Source of the DNA: Halogeometricum pallidum JCM 14848
Lineage (GTDB): Archaea > Halobacteriota > Halobacteria > Halobacteriales > Haloferacaceae
Length of the DNA: 64,000 nucleotides
Direction of reading: 5' to 3'
Assembly (NCBI RefSeq): GCF_000337095.1
Contig: NZ_AOIV01000038.1
Location: forward strand, 138,679 to 202,678
A program made the translations under genes and the position numbers. Shown here in pieces: positions 35,721 to 43,965 of the stretch (positions are counted from its first letter, which is position 1; each line of letters opens with the position of its first letter). The notes beneath the pieces were generated by a model. It was not told the DNA's origin. It did not search any database and worked only from the letters and a program-made list of their open reading frames with translations.

Positions 35721-36590
35721 TCAGTCCAGTCCAACGTGCCGTCGGAACGCTCTCTCCGTCAGCCACGCTCTGTCCGCCGAGGAGAGCGAATCGACGTGTC
35801 GAAGCCAGTTGAACGTCTCGGGGTACGAGGCTACGTCGCTGACGTTCGGGTAATCGGACCCCCATACCACCCGCTCGCGGCCGAACGCGTCGAGGAACCA
35901 GCGGACGCGGTCGTGCACATCCTCGTAGGGAAACGTCGTCTCCGACATGTGCGGAATCTCGGATATCTTCACCGCGACGGAGTCGTACTCCGCGAGGTCC
36001 GAAAACCGCGCGAACGTCCCCTCGTCCGTCGGCGTCTCCGGACCCGCGTGCGCGAAGTGATCGAACAGGTACGGAAGGTCGGGGTAGCGCTCGACGAGTT
36101 CGAGCGCCTGGTCCAGTTGGGCGTGGTCGCAGAGTATCTGGACCGTCGCGTCCGTTTCGACGGCCGCCTCCCAGAATTCGGTCTCATCGACGGCGTCCCG
36201 AAGCCACGTGGCGCTGGGGTCGAACGTCTCCCACATCCGGTCGTACGGGCAGGCCGCGCCGAGGCGAAAACCGAGGACGCCGTCGACGTCCATACATTCT
36301 CGGAGTCGCTCGGCCGCGTCGTCGGCGAACGGGTCGAGCATCACGATTCCGTGCAGACGGTTGTGCTCCGCAGCGGTTTCGAGAGTGTACCAGTTGTCCG
36401 TCCACTCGCAGATAGGGTACCCCACGACCACCGCCTCGTCGATGCCGTGTCGGTCCATGTCCGCGAGCAGTCGCTCGGCCGTGAAGACGGTGTGTACGTC
36501 GAACCCGTCCAGCACGTCCAGTAGCGGCCCGTTCGTCCACGGATGCGCCTCGCTCGCGTGACCCCAGGCGTGCGTATGAGAGTCGAGCAT
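35721..36590 (-). CDS. Amidohydrolase-2 family protein, candidate L-rhamnono-lactonase (289 aa)
   Basis: A metal-dependent TIM-barrel hydrolase of the amidohydrolase-2 group. The N-terminal metal motif is DSHTHAWG. Later markers are FDHFAHAG with a metal-ligand His and the C-terminal WGSDYPNVSD Asp. This group includes sugar-lactonases such as rhamnono-gamma-lactonase. It is divergent from L-rhamnose mutarotase (77 bp between starts) and convergent to the lut operon, which supports the lactonase role. The ATG at 36590 gives the canonical MLDSHTHAW start, with TATA-like GATTTACTACC about 27 nt upstream. Confidence 0.82.
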   Translation of the reverse strand: MLDSHTHAWGHASEAHPWTNGPLLDVLDGFDVHTVFTAERLLADMDRHGIDEAVVVGYPICEWTDNWYTLETAAEHNRLHGIVMLDPFADDAAERLRECMDVDGVLGFRLGAACPYDRMWETFDPSATWLRDAVDETEFWEAAVETDATVQILCDHAQLDQALELVERYPDLPYLFDHFAHAGPETPTDEGTFARFSDLAEYDSVAVKISEIPHMSETTFPYEDVHDRVRWFLDAFGRERVVWGSDYPNVSDVASYPETFNWLRHVDSLSSADRAWLTERAFRRHVGLD

Positions 36591-36611
36591 GCGAGAGACC
36601 ACGGCGGTTCC

Positions 36612-36644
36612 GGTAGTAAATCTTCCCCGGCGAAGAGCTAAACC
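36612..36644. promoter_or_regulatory. Divergent promoter pair for lactonase and rhaM
   Basis: Minus-strand GATTTACTAC (36612-36621) lies 27 nt from the start at 36590. Plus-strand AGCTAAACC (36636-36644) lies 27 nt from the start at 36667. Both fit leaderless transcripts in a 76-bp divergent region. Confidence 0.45.
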
Positions 36645-36666
36645 GGACGCCGTCGAACGGTCGGTC

Positions 36667-36969
36667 ATGGAGCGAATAGCGTTCCACCTCCGAATCGAAG
36701 ACGGGCGAATCGACGAGTACCGGAAGAAACACCAGAACGTCCCCGAGGCGTTGGAGGCGGCGTACCTCGACTCCGACGCCGGGTTGGAGACGTACAGCGT
36801 CTTCGAGAAAGACGGGCACGTCTTCGGCTACATGGAGGTCGAAGACTCAGAAACCATCCGGGAGGTGATGACCGAGAGCGACGCGCAGGCCGACTGGGAC
36901 GACGTGATGGACGGGATTCTACTCGACCAGGACGACCCGTGGATGGACGAGGTGTACCGGATGGCGTGA
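36667..36969 (+). CDS. rhaM: L-rhamnose mutarotase (100 aa)
   Basis: This enzyme interconverts the alpha and beta anomers of L-rhamnose. It has the ferredoxin-like dimeric fold pattern of RhaM/YiiL: ERIAFHLRI, then IDEYRKKHQNVPEAL with the conserved lysine/histidine, then HVFGYMEVED and WMDEVYRM at the end. Length (about 100 aa) is typical. The ATG at 36667 follows a TATA-like AGCTAAACC by 27 nt. It is divergent from the candidate lactonase. It is a specific marker that free L-rhamnose is metabolised. Confidence 0.93.
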   Translation: MERIAFHLRIEDGRIDEYRKKHQNVPEALEAAYLDSDAGLETYSVFEKDGHVFGYMEVEDSETIREVMTESDAQADWDDVMDGILLDQDDPWMDEVYRMA

Positions 36970-37724
36970 GGAATACTCGGACTCGACCCGGCGAGTCGGT
37001 CGTTCGAGTCTCGGACCCTCCACTCGGGCGGAGACGCCGGCTTCGTCCACTGGTACGATCGATTTCCGGTGAAATCGGACGTTGGTGAAGACCCCTCGAA
37101 CGCCGAAAGGCGACCGCCGCACAGAGATATGGGGGACGCCGGCGGGACCGAGGAGGATGCGGGAAGACGCTCCCACTGGTAGCTGAGAGTTGAAAGCGTG
37201 ATGCGAAAGGACGGAGGTCTTCAGAGGACCGAATCCGACGATAGCGGACACAAAAGAAGAGGGGATCTCGAATCGGTGAATCGAACCGGAATGTACCGAA
37301 AAATAGTACAGATTACAGTGCGACTACGCGCCTCAAACAAGAAAGGGCCGACATCGCACGCTCGTCCGACGATGCCGGAATTTCCGGGCGGACCGACGAC
37401 TCGCACCCGAGACTGCGGAGGCGAGGCCTCCCGTCGACGGGCCGACACCGTCCGACCGCGAACGGAGTACTCGAACAGCACTACGATCGTTCGTGTTTTG
37501 GATCGGAACCGGAATGGATCGAACGAGGAGACGGTTAGACCAGCGTCTCGTCCCCTTTGACCGTGACTGCTCCGCCGTCATCGCCGGACGTGGGGCCCAT
37601 TCGCGCGTTCACTCAGCTAATCCGGCAATGGCGGATGGATGGCCGACGGAACGAACGCTCGCTCGTGCGTCGACGCCGTTCGTCTCCCGGTAAGCATATG
37701 CCATGGTAGGCACACGTCTGCTCC
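36970..37724. other. 755-bp non-coding stretch
   Basis: No supported frame is present between rhaM and the pectinesterase gene. Frames here are arginine/serine-rich without motifs. I see no hairpin or repeat of note. Confidence 0.5.
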
Positions 37725-38753
37725 ATGATATCGTCTCTGAAACGTTCAGTCGCGCGAATGGGTATCGTCCTCGCACTCCTCCTGACGGTTCCGACGGCCG
37801 GCGGCGAAGACGACGACGAGTACGACTGCGTCGTGGACGCCGACGGGAACGGGGACTACGAGCGGATTCAGACGGCCATCGACGACGCGAAGTCGTTCCC
37901 GAGAGAGCGAATCACTATCTTCGTCAAGGACGGCGTGTACGACGAGAAAGTGTCGGTCCACGCGTGGAATCCGAGCGTCTCGCTGGTGGGCGAGAGCAGG
38001 GACGGGACAGTCCTCACGCACGATGATCACTTCGAGAAGGTCGACCGGGGCCGGAACAGCACCTTCTTCACGTACACGCTGAGAACGCGGGGAAACGACC
38101 TGTATCTACGGGACATGACCGTAGAGAACGACGCCGGCCCCGTGGGTCAGGCGGTCGCACTCCACACCGAGAGCGACCGGGCCGTCTTCGAGAACTGTCG
38201 GTTCCTCGGGAATCAGGACACCGTGTACGCCGCCGGCGAGGGGTCGCGGCAGTACTTCCGCGACTGCTACGTCGAGGGGACGACCGATTTCGTCTTCGGA
38301 AGCGCCACCGCCGTCTTCGAGAACTGTCGAATCCACTCGAAAGCCGATTCGTACGTCACGGCAGCGTCGACGCCGGAACACGTCCCCTTCGGGTTCGTCT
38401 TCTCGGACTGCGCGCTGACCGCCGACCCGGACGTCACCGACGTATACTTGGGACGGCCGTGGCGGGACCACGCCCGGACCGCGTTTCTCCGGTGTCACAT
38501 GGGTGCGCACGTCCGTCCCGAGGGGTGGCACAACTGGTCGCGGCCGGACGTCGAGGAGACGGTGCGCTACGTCGAGTACGACAGTCGGGGGCCGGGCGGC
38601 GAACGGGCGGACCGGGTACCCTGGTCGAGCGAACTGACCGCGGCGGCGGCCGAAGACTACGCGCCCGAGAACGTCCTTTCCGGGCGCGACGACCGGCGAC
38701 CCGCGACGGCGTGGTATCGACGCGGCCTAGACGACGCAACGGACGGGGCCTGA
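37725..38753 (+). CDS. Secreted pectin methylesterase, CE8 family (342 aa)
   Basis: This enzyme removes methyl groups from homogalacturonan. A basic N-terminus and a hydrophobic stretch (GIVLALLLTVPTAG, residues 13-26) form a signal peptide, so the enzyme is exported. The CE8 motifs are clear: QAVAL (142-146), QDTVY (164-168), DFVFG with nucleophile Asp (188-192) and LGRPW further on. Length matches bacterial pectinesterases. An alternative start is Met12. It stands after a long non-coding gap and converges on a ThuA gene. It demonstrates that methylated pectin is a target outside the cell. Confidence 0.92.
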   Translation: MISSLKRSVARMGIVLALLLTVPTAGGEDDDEYDCVVDADGNGDYERIQTAIDDAKSFPRERITIFVKDGVYDEKVSVHAWNPSVSLVGESRDGTVLTHDDHFEKVDRGRNSTFFTYTLRTRGNDLYLRDMTVENDAGPVGQAVALHTESDRAVFENCRFLGNQDTVYAAGEGSRQYFRDCYVEGTTDFVFGSATAVFENCRIHSKADSYVTAASTPEHVPFGFVFSDCALTADPDVTDVYLGRPWRDHARTAFLRCHMGAHVRPEGWHNWSRPDVEETVRYVEYDSRGPGGERADRVPWSSELTAAAAEDYAPENVLSGRDDRRPATAWYRRGLDDATDGA

Positions 38754-38807
38754 ACAGAGAAGGCCGCAAACAGCCTCAACGACGGCGTCAGCGGGTGTCG
38801 CCGCACT

Positions 38808-39530
38808 TCACTCGTCGACCCTTTCGAGCGGGTCGGTCTCGCCCCACCGGGCGGACGCCCCTTCGTTCGGCGCGGCCCACTCGACGGCGTTGGCTATCAC
38901 CCGCTTGACCTCCGCCTGGTGGAAGATAGGGTACTCCTCGTGGCCCGGTCGGAACGCGAAGATACGGCCGCGTCCGCGACGGTAACAGACGCCCGAGCGG
39001 AACACTTCACCCCCCTCGAACCACGAGATGAGAACGGTTCGGTCGGGTTCCGGAACGTCGTACGGTTCGCCGTACGTCTCCGTCTCCGGGATGACGAACT
39101 GTTCGTCCAGGCCGTCCGCGATTGGGTGGCCGGGGTCGGCGACCCACACTCGCTCGCGTTCGCCCCCGTGACGATACTTGATGTTACAGGTCGTCCCCAT
39201 CAGACGCTTGAACGGCTTCGAGTTCTTGCCCGAGTGGAGGGGCACGAACCCCATTCCCTCGTGGACGCAGTCCACGACGCGGTCCGCGACGTCGTCGCGC
39301 ACCTCGTCGTTGGCGCAGTGGGACCACCAGACCAGCACGTCCGTCTCGGCGAGGGTCTGTTCGTCCAACCCGTGTTCGGGGTCGCCGAGCGTCGCCGTTC
39401 GCGCGTGGTGACCCTCGCTCTCGAGGTGGTCGGCGACGGCGCCGTGGATTCCGTTCGGATATCGGTCGGCCACGTCCGGTTCCTCCCGTTCGTGGACGTT
39501 CTCGTTCCAGACGGTGACTCGAATCGACAT
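38808..39530 (-). CDS. ThuA-family protein (240 aa)
   Basis: A class I glutamine amidotransferase-like fold protein of the ThuA (trehalose utilisation) family. It has RVTVWNENVHE at the N-terminus, DVLVWWSHCAN near residue 85, GFVPLHSGKNSKPFK, and RIFAFRPGHEEYPIF at the end. ThuA members act in sugar oxidation, often with Gfo/Idh/MocA dehydrogenases, of which three lie in this window. A degenerate copy of the IclR-type palindrome (39608-39624) sits 78 bp upstream. A second, more distant ThuA-like protein is at 52055-52708. Confidence 0.85.
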   Translation of the reverse strand: MSIRVTVWNENVHEREEPDVADRYPNGIHGAVADHLESEGHHARTATLGDPEHGLDEQTLAETDVLVWWSHCANDEVRDDVADRVVDCVHEGMGFVPLHSGKNSKPFKRLMGTTCNIKYRHGGERERVWVADPGHPIADGLDEQFVIPETETYGEPYDVPEPDRTVLISWFEGGEVFRSGVCYRRGRGRIFAFRPGHEEYPIFHQAEVKRVIANAVEWAAPNEGASARWGETDPLERVDE

Positions 39531-39607
39531 ACGAAGTAGTCGCCGCAGTCCGACATAAACTCTGTCGTCGGGTCGTCCCGTCGCAGGCGCTCACTGGGCG
39601 GTATCGC

Positions 39608-39624
39608 GTTCTCGATACGGGAAC
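39608..39624. promoter_or_regulatory. Degenerate operator copy
   Basis: GTTCTCGATACGGGAAC keeps the outer GTT...GGGAAC of the operator motif and lies 78 bp upstream of the ThuA gene start. Confidence 0.35.
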
Positions 39625-39817
39625 GAAGTACGGTTCCGACGTTCTCGACCCCCCGAGACGCACGAAGAGGCCCCCTCGGAAGTTCCGGTTGGGACCGGCG
39701 ACTATCGGTAGATGGCACGACACGGTTTTCATTACATGCGTAGTACAGTAATATGCTGCCGCTCGGATTCCCTCTCGCCGTCGGACGGTGCCCGAAAGGA
39801 GGTCGTTTCGCAGAGAT

Positions 39818-39834
39818 GTTCCCCTTGCGGGAAC
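39818..39834. promoter_or_regulatory. Operator palindrome copy 1
   Basis: GTTCCCCTTGCGGGAAC has GTTCCC/GGGAAC arms around a 5-bp centre. It lies 164 bp upstream of the IclR start. Confidence 0.6.
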
Positions 39835-39947
39835 AAATTTAGGGACTGCCGGCGGCGTGTTCCTTCGCACGAAAGCCGAGTCGCGCCATCGAGAGGGCGT
39901 CACCGAGTGAAAGCGCGAGAAAGATGTCGTTTGTTAGCACGAATTTC

Positions 39948-39964
39948 GTTCCCGTGACGGGAAC
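39948..39964. promoter_or_regulatory. Operator palindrome copy 2, abutting the IclR promoter
   Basis: GTTCCCGTGACGGGAAC is a perfect inverted repeat with 8-bp arms around a single base. It ends 2 bp before the TATA-like ACTTAAGT, where a bound repressor would block the basal factors. Confidence 0.65.
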
Positions 39965-39966
39965 AG

Positions 39967-39974
39967 ACTTAAGT
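39967..39974 (+). promoter_or_regulatory. TATA-like box of the IclR gene
   Basis: ACTTAAGT is centred 27 nt upstream of the ATG at 39998, predicting a leaderless transcript. Confidence 0.55.
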
Positions 39975-39997
39975 CGGTGCGTTTCACTGTGTGCACT

Positions 39998-40768
39998 ATG
40001 AGCACACCGACGGAGGAAACGGGGCGGCGGATCCGGGGCGTGAAGATAGCGTTCTCCATCGTCGATCTCCTGCAGGACGAGAACAAGCAGACGCTGACCG
40101 ACATCTCGAACGAACTCGGTCACTCGAAGAGCACGGTGCACAGCCACCTCAAGACGCTCGTCGACGAGGAGATACTGGTCTCGGAGGCGGACGGCTACCG
40201 CCTGAGCCTCCGCATCCTCGACATGGCAAAGCACGTCCGCGATCAGGTCGGCAACTACGACGTCATCGAGAAGGAGGTCAACGAGTTGGCCGCGGAGACC
40301 GGCGAGATCGCTCACTTCGGCATCGAGGAGTACGGCCGCGTCTCGTATCTCTGCAAAGCGAGGGGCTCCAGAGCGGTCGAAACGGCCTCCCGGGTCGGGA
40401 CCCAACAGCCCATGTACTCCACGTCGCTCGGCAAGACCATCCTCGCGCACCTCCCCGGGGAGCGACAGGCGGAGATAGTCGAGCAGTGCAGCTTCGAACA
40501 GCACACGCCGAACACGCCCTCGAACCCGGACGAACTGTACGCGGAGTTGGAAGCGACGCTCGAACGGGGGTACGGTATCGACGACGAGGAGAACATCCAG
40601 GGACTCCGCTGCGTCGCCGCGCCCGTGAAGAGCGAACAGTCGGTGCTCGGCGCGATAAGCATCTCCGGTCCCACGAGCCGGTTCACCGAGAACCGCCTCC
40701 ACGGCGAACTCTCCGAACACGTCTGCCGCGCGGCGAACGTCGTCGAACTCAACACCAAGTTCTCCTGA
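39998..40768 (+). CDS. IclR-family transcription regulator (256 aa)
   Basis: An N-terminal winged helix (LTDISNELGHSKSTVHSHLKTL, wing ILVSEADGYRLS) and a C-terminal IclR effector domain (GKTILAHLPGE, GAISISGPTSRF). It is a paralogue of the regulator at 22771-23529. The ATG at 39998 is chosen over one seven codons earlier because ACTTAAGT lies 27 nt upstream. A perfect palindrome touches its own promoter, so autoregulation is likely. Neighbouring genes (ThuA, the large unknown enzyme, the galacturonate module) are candidate targets. The effector is unknown, plausibly a galacturonate or rhamnose intermediate. Confidence 0.9.
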   Translation: MSTPTEETGRRIRGVKIAFSIVDLLQDENKQTLTDISNELGHSKSTVHSHLKTLVDEEILVSEADGYRLSLRILDMAKHVRDQVGNYDVIEKEVNELAAETGEIAHFGIEEYGRVSYLCKARGSRAVETASRVGTQQPMYSTSLGKTILAHLPGERQAEIVEQCSFEQHTPNTPSNPDELYAELEATLERGYGIDDEENIQGLRCVAAPVKSEQSVLGAISISGPTSRFTENRLHGELSEHVCRAANVVELNTKFS

Positions 40769-40777
40769 ACCGCCGTC

Positions 40778-42811
40778 TCACTCCATCCACGGGAACTCGT
40801 ACTTCGGGTCGTTGGCGAACCGGTCGAGACGCGCGCGCAGGGAGAGTCGAGTCCCCGCGGGAAGTCGGACGCGCACCGCGTTCGCGTCGTCGCCGTCTCC
40901 GCCGTGTCGTACGTCCCCCGCCTCGTCGTCGCTCACCCTCCCGTCCGCTTCGACCGCGCCGAACCGGTGTTCGCCGTACGCGCCGGCCTGCACGACCATC
41001 TCCTCCCGTTCGGCCCCGAGATTGACCAGGGTGAGTTCGACGCCGTCGCCCGACACCGACTCCACGAGGGCGGCGACGCCCGAGGGGAGTCCCGGGCGCT
41101 CCCGCCGGACGTCGAAGTGGCGCACCTGCGCCATCACGAGGCCGCCGTAGTAGACCGGTTGCGGCGCCCCCATCGTGAGTTGGAGCAGCCCCTTGTGGAA
41201 GGCGGGGTTCCGGTCCCGGAGGTAGTCCTCGTCGACGGTCGTCGGGTCGCCCCCCTCGGCGTCGAACAGACGTAGCCGCTCTTGGACGTGTTCGCGCGTC
41301 GCGTCGAGGATTCGCTCGGGGTAGTCCGGAAACTCGCCGTCGAGGTACGCGAGCCACGCGTACTCGTGCCCGTCGCCGTGCTTCGTCTTCGCGCGGGGGT
41401 CGACGCGTCTCCAATCCTGCTCCCCCCAGTCGCGAAGCCGGCGGATTCGCTCTCTGTCCCCCTCGTCCATCGACGCGTACCAGAGGTGGACGGCGTACGG
41501 GTCGTCCTGGTGGGGTTTGAACTCGTACCAGCCGTCCCTCCGGAGCACCTCGCCGTCGTCCTCGGTGAGGACGTCCGAGGCGTCGTAGTGGTAGTCCCCC
41601 TCCCCGCCGTACTTGTGCGGGATGTGGAGCGTAGAGTGTACGTCGTCCTCGGACACCTCGATGCCGTTCTCGACGAGGAGGTCCAACTGCGAGCGGGGAA
41701 AGTCGAGGTACTCGCGGTTACCTTCGAGCAGCACGGCGTTCTCCGCGGCGACGGTGGGACCGATGCCGACGTAGTGCCACCCGCCCCACGACCATCCGTA
41801 GTAACCGCCGTACCACGAGCCGTCGGTGTACTCGCCTATCTCGCCGGACCGCCCGACGTTGTCGGGGATGATTCCGCCGTTCTCGGCCGTCCGCTCCCGC
41901 CACGCGTCGAGGTAGTCGGTGACCCACTCCCGGTATCGGTCCTCGCCCGTGTGGAGGTAGGCGTTCGCCATCAGACTCGTAATGGAGAGGTTGAGCGGGA
42001 TGTCACCCTTCGCGCACCGCTCGTTCAACACCTCGAACAGGCGCTCCTCGTTCGACGGGTCGAGGAGGTCCGCGGCCTCGTCGAACTCCAGGTCCCGCCA
42101 CGGGAGGCCGTGGCGCGCCCAGCGGTAGTCGGCGCCGTACGGATGGTGTTCGTACGCGGCGAAGTCGCAGTAGTCCGGCCCCATGCTCCCGTTCATCGGT
42201 CCGCGGACCAGTCGCTTCTCGGCGTCGTAGTTGTCCGCCGCCGCGTCCCCGAAGTAGAGGTCGGCGGACCGCGTCGCGCGTTCCCTGACCGCCTCGTCGT
42301 CGGGCGCGGCGAGACCCATGTTGTAGGTGTAGCGGCTGCCTTCGCCGAGGTGGAACCAGTCGCGGCACTGCTCGAACTCGTCGACGACCATCGGATGTCC
42401 GAACGGCGTCTCCGTCGCCGCGCCGCGTTCGAGCGCCGACTCGTACACGCGACGGGCGTGCCCGAGAAGTCGCTCGTCGCCGCCCATCGCGTACAGCAGC
42501 GGCCAGTTGCAGACTCCCTCGACCACGTCGTCGAAGCCGTCGATACCGACGTGGTCCACGGGCGGCCAGAAGGGGTCGCCTCCGGGTCCGGTGTAGTCGT
42601 CGACGAACCGGTCGACGGCGTCGGCCGTCAGATCGAACAACGCTCGCTGCCGGAGCGCCCACGTCGGCGGACGGGCAGCCTCGGTGGTCGCCTCGAATTC
42701 GCGCATGTGCTCACAGACGCTGCCTCCGTGATGAAGATTCGGGTCGTTCGGAACTCTCGAGTCCGAACAGCCGCGAAGAAGCGTCTCGCGGACCTCGTCG
42801 GCCGAGCGCAT
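40778..42811 (-). CDS. Large uncharacterised protein, probable (alpha/alpha)6-barrel carbohydrate enzyme (677 aa)
   Basis: I do not recognise a named family. The first about 550 residues have the aromatic, Trp/Tyr/Gly-rich loops and regularly spaced helices of (alpha/alpha)6-barrel glycosidases or lyases. Examples are VEGVCNWPLLYAMGG, YTYNMGLAAPDDEA, GSWYGGYYGWSWGGWHYV and a KTKHGDGHEYAWLAYL segment. The last about 110 residues form a beta-rich domain (VELTLVNLGAEREEMVV). No signal peptide is present, so it should be cytoplasmic. It converges with an IclR gene (9 bp gap) and lies in the galacturonate region, so a role in cleaving imported rhamnogalacturonan oligomers is plausible but unproven. 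Confidence 0.75.
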   Translation of the reverse strand: MRSADEVRETLLRGCSDSRVPNDPNLHHGGSVCEHMREFEATTEAARPPTWALRQRALFDLTADAVDRFVDDYTGPGGDPFWPPVDHVGIDGFDDVVEGVCNWPLLYAMGGDERLLGHARRVYESALERGAATETPFGHPMVVDEFEQCRDWFHLGEGSRYTYNMGLAAPDDEAVRERATRSADLYFGDAAADNYDAEKRLVRGPMNGSMGPDYCDFAAYEHHPYGADYRWARHGLPWRDLEFDEAADLLDPSNEERLFEVLNERCAKGDIPLNLSITSLMANAYLHTGEDRYREWVTDYLDAWRERTAENGGIIPDNVGRSGEIGEYTDGSWYGGYYGWSWGGWHYVGIGPTVAAENAVLLEGNREYLDFPRSQLDLLVENGIEVSEDDVHSTLHIPHKYGGEGDYHYDASDVLTEDDGEVLRRDGWYEFKPHQDDPYAVHLWYASMDEGDRERIRRLRDWGEQDWRRVDPRAKTKHGDGHEYAWLAYLDGEFPDYPERILDATREHVQERLRLFDAEGGDPTTVDEDYLRDRNPAFHKGLLQLTMGAPQPVYYGGLVMAQVRHFDVRRERPGLPSGVAALVESVSGDGVELTLVNLGAEREEMVVQAGAYGEHRFGAVEADGRVSDDEAGDVRHGGDGDDANAVRVRLPAGTRLSLRARLDRFANDPKYEFPWME

Positions 42812-42901
42812 CTACGTTAGCGTGGTCGGTCTTCTCGCCGTCGGTCGGTTTCCGTTCTCGCCGTCGTTCTCGTCACTGTCGGTCGTTCGCGTTGGGTTCC
42901 C

Positions 42902-43840
42902 TCAGTCGAGGACGCGAGCGATGTCGTCGTCGAGTTGCCCGTACAGTTCCTCGGCGCGGCGTTCGTCGGTTGGCGAAAGCGGTTGGATGGGCTCTCTGAC
43001 CGGACCGCCGTGCATGCCGGCGAGTTCGAGCCCTTTCTTCACCGCGGAGATGCTCACCGCGCCCTGCAGGGTGTTGTCCTCGCCGGATTCGTCGCGGAAG
43101 TTCTGGAAGGGGAGACAGATGTTCCGAATGCGGCGCGCGCGCTCCCAGTCCTCGTCGGTGAGCGCGTCGAACAGTTCCAGTCCGACCTCGGGTCGGAAGT
43201 TGCTGACGCCCGCGGAGAACCCCTCGATACCCTCGTTCCAGAACGAGACGGCGAACGGTTCGGCGAGTCCGTCGACCCAGACCACGTCTTCGGGGGTGGA
43301 ACTGGCGGCCGCGCCGAGTTTGACCGCGTCCTCGATGGCGTACTTCACGCCGACGACGCCGTCGACGCCCGCGAGATCGCGGAGGTAGCCAACGGATGGG
43401 TCGAACCCTTTGACGTACGGGACCAACGGAGCCTCCGATACGGCGTCGAGTTTCTCGTAGTACCGGATGAGCCCTCGTTCGTGGATATAGGAGTGGTCGG
43501 GCGGCATGACCATCATCGCGTCGGCGCCGACTCGGCCGTACGCCCGAACGAGTTCCCGCGCGGCGGAGGTGCTCCCGCCGACGCCCGCGAGGACGCAGGC
43601 GTCCGACGGGAGGGCGTCCACCGCTGTCTCCGTCACGGCGATTCGCTCCTTTTGCGACAGCGAGTGGTACTCGCTGATGTTCGCCGCCGCGAGGAACGTC
43701 CGTATCCCCGCGTCGTAGAGTGTGTTCGCGTTCTCCTCTATCTTCCCGTGTTCGATGACGAGTTCGTCGTCGAACGGGGTGAGGAGACCGGCAGCGACGC
43801 CACGCAGGTGCTCACGCACTCCGCTCTCGGAAAGTGGCAT
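42902..43840 (-). CDS. DapA/KdgD-family aldolase or dehydratase (312 aa)
   Basis: A class I TIM-barrel lyase of the dihydrodipicolinate synthase family. The Schiff-base lysine is K166 in VVGVKYAI and the assisting tyrosine is Y142 in PLVPYVKG. The GGSTS loop near residue 88-92 is also typical. In the oxidative galacturonate pathway a member (KdgD) converts 5-keto-4-deoxyglucarate to 2-oxoglutarate semialdehyde, and the nearby uronate dehydrogenase and enolase-superfamily genes fit that role. A 2-keto-3-deoxy-sugar-acid aldolase is the main alternative. It is divergent from a Gfo/Idh/MocA gene. Confidence 0.82.
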   Translation of the reverse strand: MPLSESGVREHLRGVAAGLLTPFDDELVIEHGKIEENANTLYDAGIRTFLAAANISEYHSLSQKERIAVTETAVDALPSDACVLAGVGGSTSAARELVRAYGRVGADAMMVMPPDHSYIHERGLIRYYEKLDAVSEAPLVPYVKGFDPSVGYLRDLAGVDGVVGVKYAIEDAVKLGAAASSTPEDVVWVDGLAEPFAVSFWNEGIEGFSAGVSNFRPEVGLELFDALTDEDWERARRIRNICLPFQNFRDESGEDNTLQGAVSISAVKKGLELAGMHGGPVREPIQPLSPTDERRAEELYGQLDDDIARVLD

Positions 43841-43965
43841 ACCCGAAACTACAGGTACTCCAGCATAAAATCTTCGGGCGGGCGATCCAGACGGAACTCC
43901 GGAGAGTCGCCGGAAACCCCGGCAAAACAGTTATGCCGTGGATTTCTGTATACGTAGCTGTCACC

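Larger units (their letters stand above)
39531..39997. promoter_or_regulatory. Regulatory region of the second IclR gene
   Basis: These 467 bp between the ThuA and IclR genes contain two strong GTTCCC-N5-GGGAAC palindromes and one weaker version, but no supported gene. It is the most site-rich intergenic region in the window. Confidence 0.55.

Noticed and set aside
33428..35734. Minus-strand frame of 768 codons opposite the fused LutB-LutA gene
   Set aside because: The plus-strand frame shows both iron-sulfur motifs and the CCG domain; the antisense frame has no recognisable domain.
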